NCBI GenBank assembly: GCA_003242115.1 | Contig: QBMP01000109.1 | Span: 1-13,089 of the forward strand | DNA: 13,089 nucleotides | Direction: 5' to 3' | Origin: Phormidesmis priestleyi | GTDB lineage: Bacteria > Cyanobacteriota > Cyanobacteriia > Phormidesmidales > Phormidesmidaceae | In this document: positions 6,681 through 13,089 of the stretch, piece after piece | Layout: the number at the start of each line of letters is the position of its first letter | Numbering within the stretch: the stretch's first letter is position 1 | Program-made: the position numbers and the translations under genes | The notes under the pieces: model-generated | The model's database searches: none | Told to the model about the DNA's origin: nothing | What the model saw: only the letters and a program-made list of their open reading frames with translations

Positions 6681-6722
6681 GACTTCTAGTAGCCGACTTC
6701 TAGTACCAGATTTCTGCTACTA
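6681..6722 (+). repeat. Three 14-bp direct repeats upstream of the first amidase
   Basis: The units are GACTTCTAGTAGCC (6681), GACTTCTAGTACCA (6695) and GATTTCTGCTACTA (6709). The first eleven bases are identical in units 1 and 2, and unit 3 is degenerate. They end 61 bp before the chosen start codon. CTAGTAG in unit 1 and CTACTAG at the end of unit 3 are inverted relative to each other. The spacing suggests a regulator binding array, but no known site was recognised. Confidence 0.6.
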
Positions 6723-6771
6723 GAGCTTTGCGGCCAAATTAACCGAATTCAGTTAAACATTTATCACTTCT

Positions 6772-6775
6772 AGGA
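6772..6775 (+). promoter_or_regulatory. Ribosome binding site that decides the amidase start
   Basis: AGGA is 8 bases before the ATG at 6784. The upstream in-frame ATG at 6775 overlaps this AGGA and would have no spacing, so 6784 is the better start. Confidence 0.6.
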
Positions 6776-6783
6776 TGGGTTTG

Positions 6784-8634
6784 ATGTCAAGTAAGTTCAA
6801 AAAGGTGGCAGTTGCAACCTTGATTGCGCCGGTAACGTTCTTTTCTGTGATGGTGGAATCCGCCGCTGCCGCTGTTTTCAAGCTAGAAGAGGCGACCATC
6901 CAGAGTATTAATGAAGCCTTTAGTGCTAATGCGCTTAGCTCCGAAACATTAGTCCAGCTTTATCTCAATCGGATTGCTACCTACGACGACGCTGGCCCGG
7001 TGATTAATTCTGTTCTTTCGATCAATCCTAATGCTTTAGAAACGGCCAAAGCGCTCGATCTTGAAAGACAGCTATATGGCCCTCGTAGCCCACTTCACGG
7101 CATCCCAATTTTACTCAAAGACAATCATGACACTTTTGATATTCCAACTACTGGCGGCTCCGATGCGCTGGCGGGCTCATTGCCACCCAACGATGCCTAT
7201 GTTGTTCAAAAGTTTCGCGATGCGGGCGCAATTATTCTAGGTAAAACAGAACTGGACGAATTCGCCATTTCTGGTTCGGGCTATAGCTCTATTGGCGGTG
7301 CAACGCTCAATCCCTACAACTTTAGCCGCTCTACTGGGGGATCTAGTGGCGGCAGCGGGGCTGCGATCGCAGCCAACTTCGCCGTCTTCGGTACCGGCAG
7401 CGACACTGGTGGTTCCATCCGCACTCCCTGTTCTTTTCAAGCATTGGCCTGCATTCGCCCCACCCGCGGACTAGTCAGCCTCGATGGCATCATTCCCTTT
7501 GTGCTATCGAGAGACATGATTGGGCCAATGGCTAGAAACCTCACTGATGCAGCCACTGCCCTGGGAGTTATGGCAGAATTTGATCCCAACAATCCTAGCT
7601 TTCAAACCCCTATTGCCGCGCCAGAAGTGCAGTTCAATAAGTTCTATACGGACTACACACAGTTTTTAAACAAAGATGCGCTAAATGGATCACGCATCGG
7701 CGTTTTGCGCAATTATATTGGTCTCGAAAATGGCATAGATCCTGAAATCACCCAAATCACAGAAGATTCGCTGGCAATCATGCGCGGTTTGGGTGCCACC
7801 ACCGTAGACGTCGCCTTTGAAAATGACTTTTTAGCACTGACCAACAGCCTTTATGGCACAGCCATTCCAGTTGAGCAAGAAAAGTATTTAGAAGAGTATT
7901 TAGCCACGCTGGATGCTCAATATCCGAAAACGATTGAAGAGCTGATAGCTGTTCTAAAGTCACCCAAAATTGCCAACTCTGCTACCCCCTCCATTGTGTT
8001 AGGAACTTTAGAGCGATCAGCGACGACCCAGGGCATCACCGATTCTAACTATATCGATGTGGCGAATATTCTGACACCATTTGTGAGAAATAGCCTATTA
8101 GACACCCTAGATTCTTTAAATCTAGATGCTTTCGTCTTCCCTACGCTCAATACGTTTGCAAGACCGCTGAGGGGCACTACTGATCCTACCTTCCAAAGTT
8201 TTCCAGGGTCTGCGCCTGCTCGCCCTGTAGAACTCTCTAGCGCCACAGGACTGCCAGATATTACCATTCCCGCCGGGTTTGGCTCGACTAATCTGCCAGT
8301 AACACTCTCATTTACCGGACGCCCTTACGATGAATCGACCCTGTTGGGCCTCGCCTATGCCTTTGAGCAAGCGACCATGGCTCGACGTTCGTCGGTTTTA
8401 CTCTCAGCCCTCTCAGGCGAGGTGATTGAGTATGAGTCAGTGCCCGAGCCCGGAATGTTGCCTGCCTTTATCCTGATGGGAAGCAGCCTAATTGGCTTCG
8501 GCGTTTTCAGACGGCGCAAAGCTAAAACTCAAGTTGAAATCATGCTGGATGAGCTAACAGCAGAAACATCGCTAGAAAACGTTGTTATAGAGCCCCTTGA
8601 CTGTTTTGAACTCAGCCGCTCTGTTGCCACTTAG
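6784..8634 (+). CDS. Secreted PEP-CTERM amidase-signature enzyme, paralogue 1
   Basis: The 616-residue product belongs to the amidase signature family, which hydrolyses carboxamides with a Ser-cisSer-Lys triad. K112 lies in LLKDNHDTFD, S187 in TGGSSGGSGAA, and nucleophile S211 in DTGGSIRTP. The 24-residue spacing between the two serines is the family norm. A signal peptide is clear: KFKK, a hydrophobic core, then SAAAA-VF at about 30. Near the C-terminus VPEPG (553-557) begins a PEP-CTERM tail, with a hydrophobic span and RRRK at 576-579. Unusually, 37 more residues follow. An exosortase would be expected to process it at the inner membrane. The substrate is unknown: most family members act in the cytoplasm, so secretion argues against GatA-like tRNA amidation. 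It is the first of three tandem paralogues and is followed after 146 bp by the second. One GCGATCGC lies within the signature. Confidence 0.9.
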   Translation: MSSKFKKVAVATLIAPVTFFSVMVESAAAAVFKLEEATIQSINEAFSANALSSETLVQLYLNRIATYDDAGPVINSVLSINPNALETAKALDLERQLYGPRSPLHGIPILLKDNHDTFDIPTTGGSDALAGSLPPNDAYVVQKFRDAGAIILGKTELDEFAISGSGYSSIGGATLNPYNFSRSTGGSSGGSGAAIAANFAVFGTGSDTGGSIRTPCSFQALACIRPTRGLVSLDGIIPFVLSRDMIGPMARNLTDAATALGVMAEFDPNNPSFQTPIAAPEVQFNKFYTDYTQFLNKDALNGSRIGVLRNYIGLENGIDPEITQITEDSLAIMRGLGATTVDVAFENDFLALTNSLYGTAIPVEQEKYLEEYLATLDAQYPKTIEELIAVLKSPKIANSATPSIVLGTLERSATTQGITDSNYIDVANILTPFVRNSLLDTLDSLNLDAFVFPTLNTFARPLRGTTDPTFQSFPGSAPARPVELSSATGLPDITIPAGFGSTNLPVTLSFTGRPYDESTLLGLAYAFEQATMARRSSVLLSALSGEVIEYESVPEPGMLPAFILMGSSLIGFGVFRRRKAKTQVEIMLDELTAETSLENVVIEPLDCFELSRSVAT

Positions 8635-8646
8635 CCATATTGGTTG

Positions 8647-8691
8647 AGTCCAGATTTGTTTTATCCGTATCTGTTTAGTCTAGATTTGTCT
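8647..8691 (+). repeat. Period-15 degenerate direct repeats between amidases 1 and 2
   Basis: The units are AGTCCAGATTTGTTT (8647), TATCCGTATCTGTTT (8662) and AGTCTAGATTTGTCT (8677). Units 1 and 3 match at 13 of 15 positions and the middle unit is degenerate. They lie just after the first amidase stop (8634). The rest of the 146-bp gap shows no clear terminator. TTATTTTAG shortly before the second gene might be part of a promoter. Confidence 0.5.
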
Positions 8692-8780
8692 CGTTTAATT
8701 ACTGCATCGGGTGCATCTCGCTCGATGAAAGCGTTAGGTCAATAGTTGCTTACTTCCTGTTTTATTTTAGATACAAAAAC

Positions 8781-10484
8781 ATGCCCAAAAGAAACACGGT
8801 TCAACAGTTCTTCGCAGTGGCCGCCAGTTCAGCAATAGCGGTCACATTGCCCATACTGCTATTTCCGGCAACTGCATTAGCAGCGGTCTTTACGCTAGAA
8901 AATGCCTCTGTCAAGAGCATCAATGATGCTTTTAGTGCGGGCGCTTTAAGTTCATCTAGTCTGACCCAGCTTTATCTCAACCGAATTGACGCTTACGAAG
9001 GACAGCTCAACAACTTTATTTACGTGAATCCCAATGCGTTGGCAGAAGCAGAAACATTAGATAAAGAAAGACAGCTTTCGGGGCCACGGAGTCCTTTGCA
9101 CGGTATTCCTGTGCTTTTAAAGGACAATATTGATACCTTTGATATGCCAACAACAGCGGGTTCTGTTGCCCTAGCGGGTTCTGTTTCTCCAGACGATGCG
9201 TTTATTACGTCTTTACTTAGAGACGCTGGCGCAGTCATTCTAGGCAAGGGAAGCCTGACGGAATTTGCCAATTTTCTGGCTAATGGTATGCCCGCTGGCT
9301 ACTCTTCGCTCAACGGTTACACCTTTAATCCCTACAATCCATTCCCGCTGCTTGGTGGCGACGGCAGGCCAATTTTGTCTCCTGGCGGCTCTAGTTCAGG
9401 CCCAGCGGCAGCGGTAGCGGCCAGCTTAGTCCCGTTATCTGTCGGTACAGAAACATCAGGTTCTATTCTTAGTCCAGCCAATCAAAACTCTATTGTTGGC
9501 ATTAAGCCTACGGTTGGGCTGATCAGCCGCGATGGCATTATCCCGATCGCGGCTAGCCAAGATACCGCTGGCCCCTTTGGTAAAACGGTTGAAGATGTTG
9601 CTTATCTATTGGGCGCTTTGACAGGCGTTGATCCTAATGATTCAGCGACAGCAACCAGCGCAGGGCTATTTTTTAAAGACTACACCCAGTTCTTAGATAA
9701 AAACGCACTGAATGGTGCGAGAATTGGGGTCCCTAAAGAGTTTTTCTGGACGCCCCTTTCACCAGAGCAAATTGCAATTACAGAAGAAGCTTTGGCGACA
9801 ATTCAAAGCCTCGGCGCAGAACTGGTGTTTGAGGAAGTTTCGACCATAGACGAGCTAACTGGCTTTAGCTCATCTGTTTTGACCTATGAGTTCAAGCGTG
9901 ATTTAAATGCGTATTTAGCGAGCTTAGGGCCAGATGCACCGGTTAAAACGTTGGCAGAGGTGCTTGCTTTCAATGAAGCGAACGCTGCGATCGCACTCAA
10001 ATATGGACAAGCACGCGCCGCTGCTGCAGAGGAAAAAGACCTTTCTCCAGGAAGCGCTGACACGCTACAGTACCTAGCGGATAGAGAGACTGATTTACGC
10101 TTGGCCAAAGAACAGGGGCTAGATGCTTACATCGACACCTATGATCTCGACGCTGTTTTATTTCCAGCTACAAGAGGCGCTTCTATTGGGGCCAAGGCTG
10201 GTTATCCAAGCATTATTGTCCCAGGCGGCTATCTGCCGGATCAAACGCCGTATGGCATCACTTTTCTCGCTAAAGCTTATCAAGAGCCCACATTAATTGG
10301 GCTGGGATATGCCTACGAGCAAGCTTCTTTGAAAAGAGTTTCCCCGACGCTATTTCCCGCGCTGGCTGGTGAGACTATTGAATACGAAAGCGTGCCCGAA
10401 CCTAGCGTTACTGCCGCTTTGGTCGTACTGGGAACGGTGCTGATAGGCGTGAGAATTTCAAAGCGCCAAGCAGTGGTCATTTAA
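8781..10484 (+). CDS. Secreted PEP-CTERM amidase-signature enzyme, paralogue 2
   Basis: The 567-residue enzyme has an amidase triad of K114 (VLLKDNIDTFD), S204 (PGGSSSGPAAA) and nucleophile S228 (ETSGSILSP). It differs from its two neighbours. The glycine-rich loop reads GSSSGP instead of GSSGG. The nucleophile loop is ETSGS instead of DTGGS. A Pro/Gly-rich insertion (about residues 164-200, NGMPAGY ... NPFPLLGGDGRP) precedes the signature. This version resembles another branch of the family, so the substrate may differ. The N-terminus is a signal peptide ending ALA-AVF near 34-35. The C-terminus is a standard PEP-CTERM: VPEPS from 538, a hydrophobic span, then RISKRQ and the end. The N-terminal segment (SINDAFSAGALSSSSLTQLYLNRI) is close to paralogue 1. 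The ATG at 8781 lacks a strong ribosome binding site. Paralogue 3 starts only 25 bp after its stop, so cotranscription is likely. Confidence 0.9.
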   Translation: MPKRNTVQQFFAVAASSAIAVTLPILLFPATALAAVFTLENASVKSINDAFSAGALSSSSLTQLYLNRIDAYEGQLNNFIYVNPNALAEAETLDKERQLSGPRSPLHGIPVLLKDNIDTFDMPTTAGSVALAGSVSPDDAFITSLLRDAGAVILGKGSLTEFANFLANGMPAGYSSLNGYTFNPYNPFPLLGGDGRPILSPGGSSSGPAAAVAASLVPLSVGTETSGSILSPANQNSIVGIKPTVGLISRDGIIPIAASQDTAGPFGKTVEDVAYLLGALTGVDPNDSATATSAGLFFKDYTQFLDKNALNGARIGVPKEFFWTPLSPEQIAITEEALATIQSLGAELVFEEVSTIDELTGFSSSVLTYEFKRDLNAYLASLGPDAPVKTLAEVLAFNEANAAIALKYGQARAAAAEEKDLSPGSADTLQYLADRETDLRLAKEQGLDAYIDTYDLDAVLFPATRGASIGAKAGYPSIIVPGGYLPDQTPYGITFLAKAYQEPTLIGLGYAYEQASLKRVSPTLFPALAGETIEYESVPEPSVTAALVVLGTVLIGVRISKRQAVVI

Positions 10485-10509
10485 TTATTCTCCTAACTAG
10501 ACGCTAACT

Positions 10510-12171
10510 ATGCCTACCCTGATGATTTTCGTTAGAAAAGCTGTTTTTTACACAACGTTGCCCGTTGCAACGCTCTTTTTTGCAGTCGATTCAGTCTTAG
10601 CTATTAGCTTTAACTTGAGGGAAGCTACTGTAGACAGTATTCAAGCTGGATTGAGTTCCGGGGCAACGACCTGCACAGATATTACGCAGAAGTATCTCAA
10701 CCGTATTCAAGCCTATGATGATCAAGGCCCTTCGCTGAATGCCATTATTGCGACGAACCCTAATGCCCTTAAGATTGCGGCTGAGTTAGATGCGGCCTAT
10801 GCGGTTTCTGGCCCGGTCGGATCTTTACACTGTGTCCCTGTAGTTTTAAAGGACAACTACGACACCTTTGATATGCCAACGACAGCAGGCGCTTTAGCTT
10901 TAAAGGATTTTCAGACGGGTGAAGATGCTTTTCAAGTGGCCGGACTTAGAGAAGAGGGCGCGCTGATTCTGGCGAAGGCGAATCTCTCTGAGTTTGCTTT
11001 CTCTTTTACCAGCACAAGCTCTTTGGGCGGCACGACGGTTAACCCTTACGATACGACCCGGAATGCGGGCGGATCTAGCGGCGGGACGGGGGCGGCGATC
11101 GCAGCTAATTTTGGCGTTCTCGGCTTTGGTACCGATACGGGCGGCTCTATTCGAGTGCCGTCATCTTTCAATAGCTTAATCGGTGTGCGGCCCACCATCG
11201 GCCTTTCTAGCCGCTCAGGGATTGTACCCCTAGCGCTTTCTCAAGATGTTGGTGGACCTATGACCCGTACGGTCAAAGACGCGGCCTTGGCTCTCAATGC
11301 CACCGTCGGATTTGATCCAGCCGATCCGATAACGGCAGGCAGCATCGGTCAAATTCCTGATGACTACACGGCTTTTTTGAGTGCTGATGGTCTATCGGGT
11401 GCAAAAATTGGCTTAGTCAGCGCCCTATTTGGCTCGGATAGTAATCCTGAAAGCGTTAAAACAACCAGCGTGATCAAAAAAGCAGTCGATGCTTTAGTCT
11501 CTTTGGGAGCGACGGTTACTGAAGTCGTGATTCCTAATCTGTCAGAGATTCTGGCCTTTCCTAGCCTCAGCTCATTTGAATTTAAAAGAGATCTCAATGC
11601 CTACTTGGCCGAGCGGCCCGTGCCGCCTTCTGGCATCAGAACGCTGGGAGACATTATCGACAGCGGGCTCTATTTAGAAGACTTTGAAAGCGCCTATATT
11701 TCGCGCAATGAAAGGCCCGCCCCGGAAACGGATCCTGAGTATATTCGCATTATCACAGAGCGGCCTGTCTTGACTCAATCCTCTTTGTTAAAGGCGCTTA
11801 CGGGCTTGGATGCGCTGATTTATCCCTCGGTGACGAGCCCTCCTAATATTCTCGGTGAGCCGCTGGCTTCGGGCGCTGGTAATCGCTTGAGCCCTTTTTC
11901 AGGATTCCCGGCGATTACGGTTCCGGCTGGGTTTACCGAAGATGGCCTGCCAGTAGGGCTAGAGTTTCTGGGCCGCGCTTACGATGAGCCGACTTTGCTT
12001 AAGCTGACCTATGCTTTTGAACAAGGGACACTGGTTCGGCGATCGCCCACCAGCACACCACCACTCGCGGGCGAATCTATTCCTGAACCAGGAACAGCAG
12101 TCGCGTTAATTGTGTTTGCTTTTGGCACCCTGCTGATCTGGAAACGGAGTCCTGCCAATGACATGCTGTAG
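10510..12171 (+). CDS. Secreted PEP-CTERM amidase-signature enzyme, paralogue 3
   Basis: The 553-residue enzyme has an amidase triad of K114 (VVLKDNYDTFD), S189 (AGGSSGGTGAA) and nucleophile S213 (DTGGSIRVP). Its signature is nearly that of paralogue 1, including a GCGATCGC at the same codons, and is unlike paralogue 2. A signal peptide runs to about SVLA-ISF (residue 31). The C-terminus is IPEPG from 524, a hydrophobic stretch, then WKRSPANDML, a normal short PEP-CTERM end. It is expected to be exported and anchored or released at the cell surface. C55 and C108 occur near the N-terminus and have no equal in the other two. The ATG at 10510 has no clear ribosome binding site. A second in-frame ATG at 10522 would shorten the signal peptide by four residues. 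The 25-bp distance to paralogue 2 suggests one transcript. No terminator is clear after the stop. Confidence 0.9.
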   Translation: MPTLMIFVRKAVFYTTLPVATLFFAVDSVLAISFNLREATVDSIQAGLSSGATTCTDITQKYLNRIQAYDDQGPSLNAIIATNPNALKIAAELDAAYAVSGPVGSLHCVPVVLKDNYDTFDMPTTAGALALKDFQTGEDAFQVAGLREEGALILAKANLSEFAFSFTSTSSLGGTTVNPYDTTRNAGGSSGGTGAAIAANFGVLGFGTDTGGSIRVPSSFNSLIGVRPTIGLSSRSGIVPLALSQDVGGPMTRTVKDAALALNATVGFDPADPITAGSIGQIPDDYTAFLSADGLSGAKIGLVSALFGSDSNPESVKTTSVIKKAVDALVSLGATVTEVVIPNLSEILAFPSLSSFEFKRDLNAYLAERPVPPSGIRTLGDIIDSGLYLEDFESAYISRNERPAPETDPEYIRIITERPVLTQSSLLKALTGLDALIYPSVTSPPNILGEPLASGAGNRLSPFSGFPAITVPAGFTEDGLPVGLEFLGRAYDEPTLLKLTYAFEQGTLVRRSPTSTPPLAGESIPEPGTAVALIVFAFGTLLIWKRSPANDML

Positions 12172-12280
12172 CTGAATCAGAGGGCTTAATCTACTTTTAG
12201 GTCGATAGAGCAATAGGCAAAACTGTTTTATGATTGAGCCACATTTGAAAATGCCTCAACATAAAAGCTCCTGACTCAAA

Positions 12281-12352
12281 ATGCCTGATTTGTTAGAGAC
12301 CTATTCGATTTTACAGAGTCCGATTTTGCAGAGTCCGATTTTACAGAGATAG
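12281..12352 (+). CDS. Possible leader peptide ORF before the mechanosensitive channel gene
   Basis: ATG at 12281 opens a 23-codon frame that ends with TAG at 12350-12352, three bases before the channel ATG at 12356 and in the same frame. The product would read MPDLLETY and then a repeated SPILQ unit made by the 15-bp repeats. There is no strong ribosome binding site. It could be a leader peptide coupled to the channel gene, or chance. Confidence 0.25.
   Translation: MPDLLETYSILQSPILQSPILQR
12306..12350 (+). repeat. Three tandem 15-bp repeats in the channel gene leader
   Basis: The units are CGATTTTACAGAGTC (12306), CGATTTTGCAGAGTC (12321) and CGATTTTACAGAGAT (12336). Units 1 and 2 differ at one base, and unit 3 ends differently. 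The array stops 5 bp before the channel ATG, so it lies in the translation initiation region of the transcript. Confidence 0.85.
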
Positions 12353-12355
12353 AAG

Positions 12356-13089
12356 ATGAAAAAGCGCTGCTTCGGAGCTGTTTTCATCACGGTTGCGTTG
12401 ACGGCACTGTTGCCAGTCGCACCTGCTATGCCTCAAGTAGAGGCTGTACCAGCGATTGCTCCAGAAGTCGCACCTGCTGTCGCAGGTGCGACTCAATTAG
12501 ATCAGGCAGATCAGGCTGGATCGACAGAGGCTCAAACAACTGCTGCGCCCGGGGACAGCACTTATTTCGCTGAGGTAATGGTGCGGGGCCAAGCAGTTTT
12601 TCAAGTGGGTAGTTTGAGTGATCTTTCAGCCAGTGAACGCGCGGCTATTGTCAGTCGTCGGATTGCTAGTTTGCTAGAGCGCACAGATGGCCCGATTGCG
12701 GTCACATCCGCACCTGCTGCGAACAAAAACTTGGTCAATATAGAGGCAAATAATCGGGTTTTGATGACGGTTACAGAGCAGGATGCGCAAGATCTGGGCC
12801 TACCGCTAGAGGCATTGGCTGAAGATTGGGCTAACCGGCTACAGCAAAGCTTTGAAAAGCCATCGGTTGCGATTGATGTAGTGCAGCGACTGAATGGAAC
12901 ATTGCGTCAACTTTTGAAAAATGCGGTTGACAGCATTCCGGCGCTAATTGGGGTTTTGATTGTGGTTTTGGCAACTTGGCTGGTGGCCAAAGGGGTTCGC
13001 TACAGCGCTCTTCGTTGGGCTGAGCAGACTGAGGGCGACCATAGCACCGAAGTTCTGATTGGGCGACTGGGCTATGGGGGCGTTTGGGT
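12356..13089 (+). CDS. MscS-type mechanosensitive ion channel, N-terminal part (runs off the window)
   Basis: The first 244 codons of a gene cut by the window edge are present. A signal peptide is seen (KKRCF, then a hydrophobic core, then APA near residue 24). It is followed by an Ala/Pro/Gln-rich linker and a soluble segment with MVRGQAVFQVGSLSDLSASERAAIVSRRIASLL at about 75-107. A hydrophobic span at about 194-212 (IPALIGVLIVVLATWLVAKGV) is followed by basic and aromatic residues. This layout recalls cyanobacterial MscS-like channels with a periplasmic N-terminal domain. The MscS pore helix and beta domain would lie beyond the window, so the assignment rests on the N-terminal part only. 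AGAAG lies immediately before the ATG, too close for a normal ribosome binding site. Confidence 0.65.
   Translation, partial: MKKRCFGAVFITVALTALLPVAPAMPQVEAVPAIAPEVAPAVAGATQLDQADQAGSTEAQTTAAPGDSTYFAEVMVRGQAVFQVGSLSDLSASERAAIVSRRIASLLERTDGPIAVTSAPAANKNLVNIEANNRVLMTVTEQDAQDLGLPLEALAEDWANRLQQSFEKPSVAIDVVQRLNGTLRQLLKNAVDSIPALIGVLIVVLATWLVAKGVRYSALRWAEQTEGDHSTEVLIGRLGYGGVW
12466..12493 (+). repeat. Strong intragenic hairpin, 12-bp perfect stem
   Basis: AGTCGCACCTGC (12466-12477) is perfectly inverted as GCAGGTGCGACT (12482-12493) around the loop TGTC. The left arm also occurs as a direct copy at 12415-12426. It lies in the Ala/Pro-rich linker coding part of the channel gene, about 110 bp after the start. 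Confidence 0.85.

Larger units (their letters stand above)
6340..6783. other. 444-bp non-coding stretch between sodX and the amidase cluster
   Basis: No credible gene was found on either strand. The stretch is AT-rich. Two copies of AAACACAAG lie 16 bp apart (6583 and 6599). A short dyad, GATCT/AGATC, lies at 6659-6674. The part nearest the amidase gene has three 14-bp direct repeats and the ribosome binding site, annotated separately. It probably contains the sodX transcript end and the amidase promoter, but no convincing -35/-10 pair could be chosen. Confidence 0.5.

Noticed and set aside
6681-6722. CRISPR-like array
   Set aside because: The units are 14 bp with no unique spacers between them, and there are only three. 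No cas genes are near.
10994-11179. Plus-strand frame inside amidase 3 and similar shadows in amidases 1 and 2
   Set aside because: They overlap the catalytic signature in another frame and have no motif. They come from the G+C-rich codon pattern.
12172-12280. Terminator after the amidase cluster
   Set aside because: I looked for a stem followed by T residues after the stop at 12171 and found none convincing. Only two AAAATGCCT copies 30 bp apart were seen.

Overview
The window looks like a piece of a cyanobacterial chromosome. Three things support this. The HIP1 octamer GCGATCGC occurs exactly eight times in 13 kb, on both sides of the middle of the window. There is a nickel superoxide dismutase gene followed by its maturation protease gene. 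Three proteins end in PEP-CTERM surface-sorting tails. Gene starts mostly lack a strong Shine-Dalgarno sequence, which is also usual in cyanobacteria. The species cannot be named from this alone.

Layout. Positions 1-737 hold a minus-strand SAM-dependent methyltransferase that stops early and looks truncated, and an 18-bp palindrome. Positions 738-1937 are a complete IS630-type insertion sequence (1200 bp) with imperfect terminal inverted repeats and a TA target duplication. Its transposase is split over two frames at a run of eight C. Positions 2095-3963 encode a membrane-bound MASE1 histidine kinase with no response regulator beside it. Converging on it is a minus-strand exported nuclease (4105-5193) that joins an Excalibur calcium-binding segment to a NucA-type DNA/RNA non-specific endonuclease. 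Divergent from the nuclease is the sodN-sodX pair (5394-6339). SodX is expected to cut the SodN propeptide to expose the His-Cys nickel hook. A 444-bp non-coding stretch with 14-bp direct repeats follows.

The most distinctive block is 6784-12171: three tandem paralogous amidase-signature enzymes. Each has a signal peptide, a complete Lys-Ser-Ser triad and a C-terminal PEP-CTERM tail. They look like a small locus for surface-anchored or secreted amide hydrolysis. The substrate is not evident, and no exosortase gene lies in the window. The right edge holds the first 244 codons of a probable MscS-type mechanosensitive channel, preceded by three 15-bp tandem repeats inside a possible 23-codon leader peptide and carrying a strong intragenic hairpin.

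Short tandem repeats of period 12, 14 or 15 bp recur near gene starts or in intergenic DNA at four places (5074-5121, 6681-6722, 8647-8691, 12306-12350). No rRNA, tRNA, CRISPR array or replication origin was recognised.
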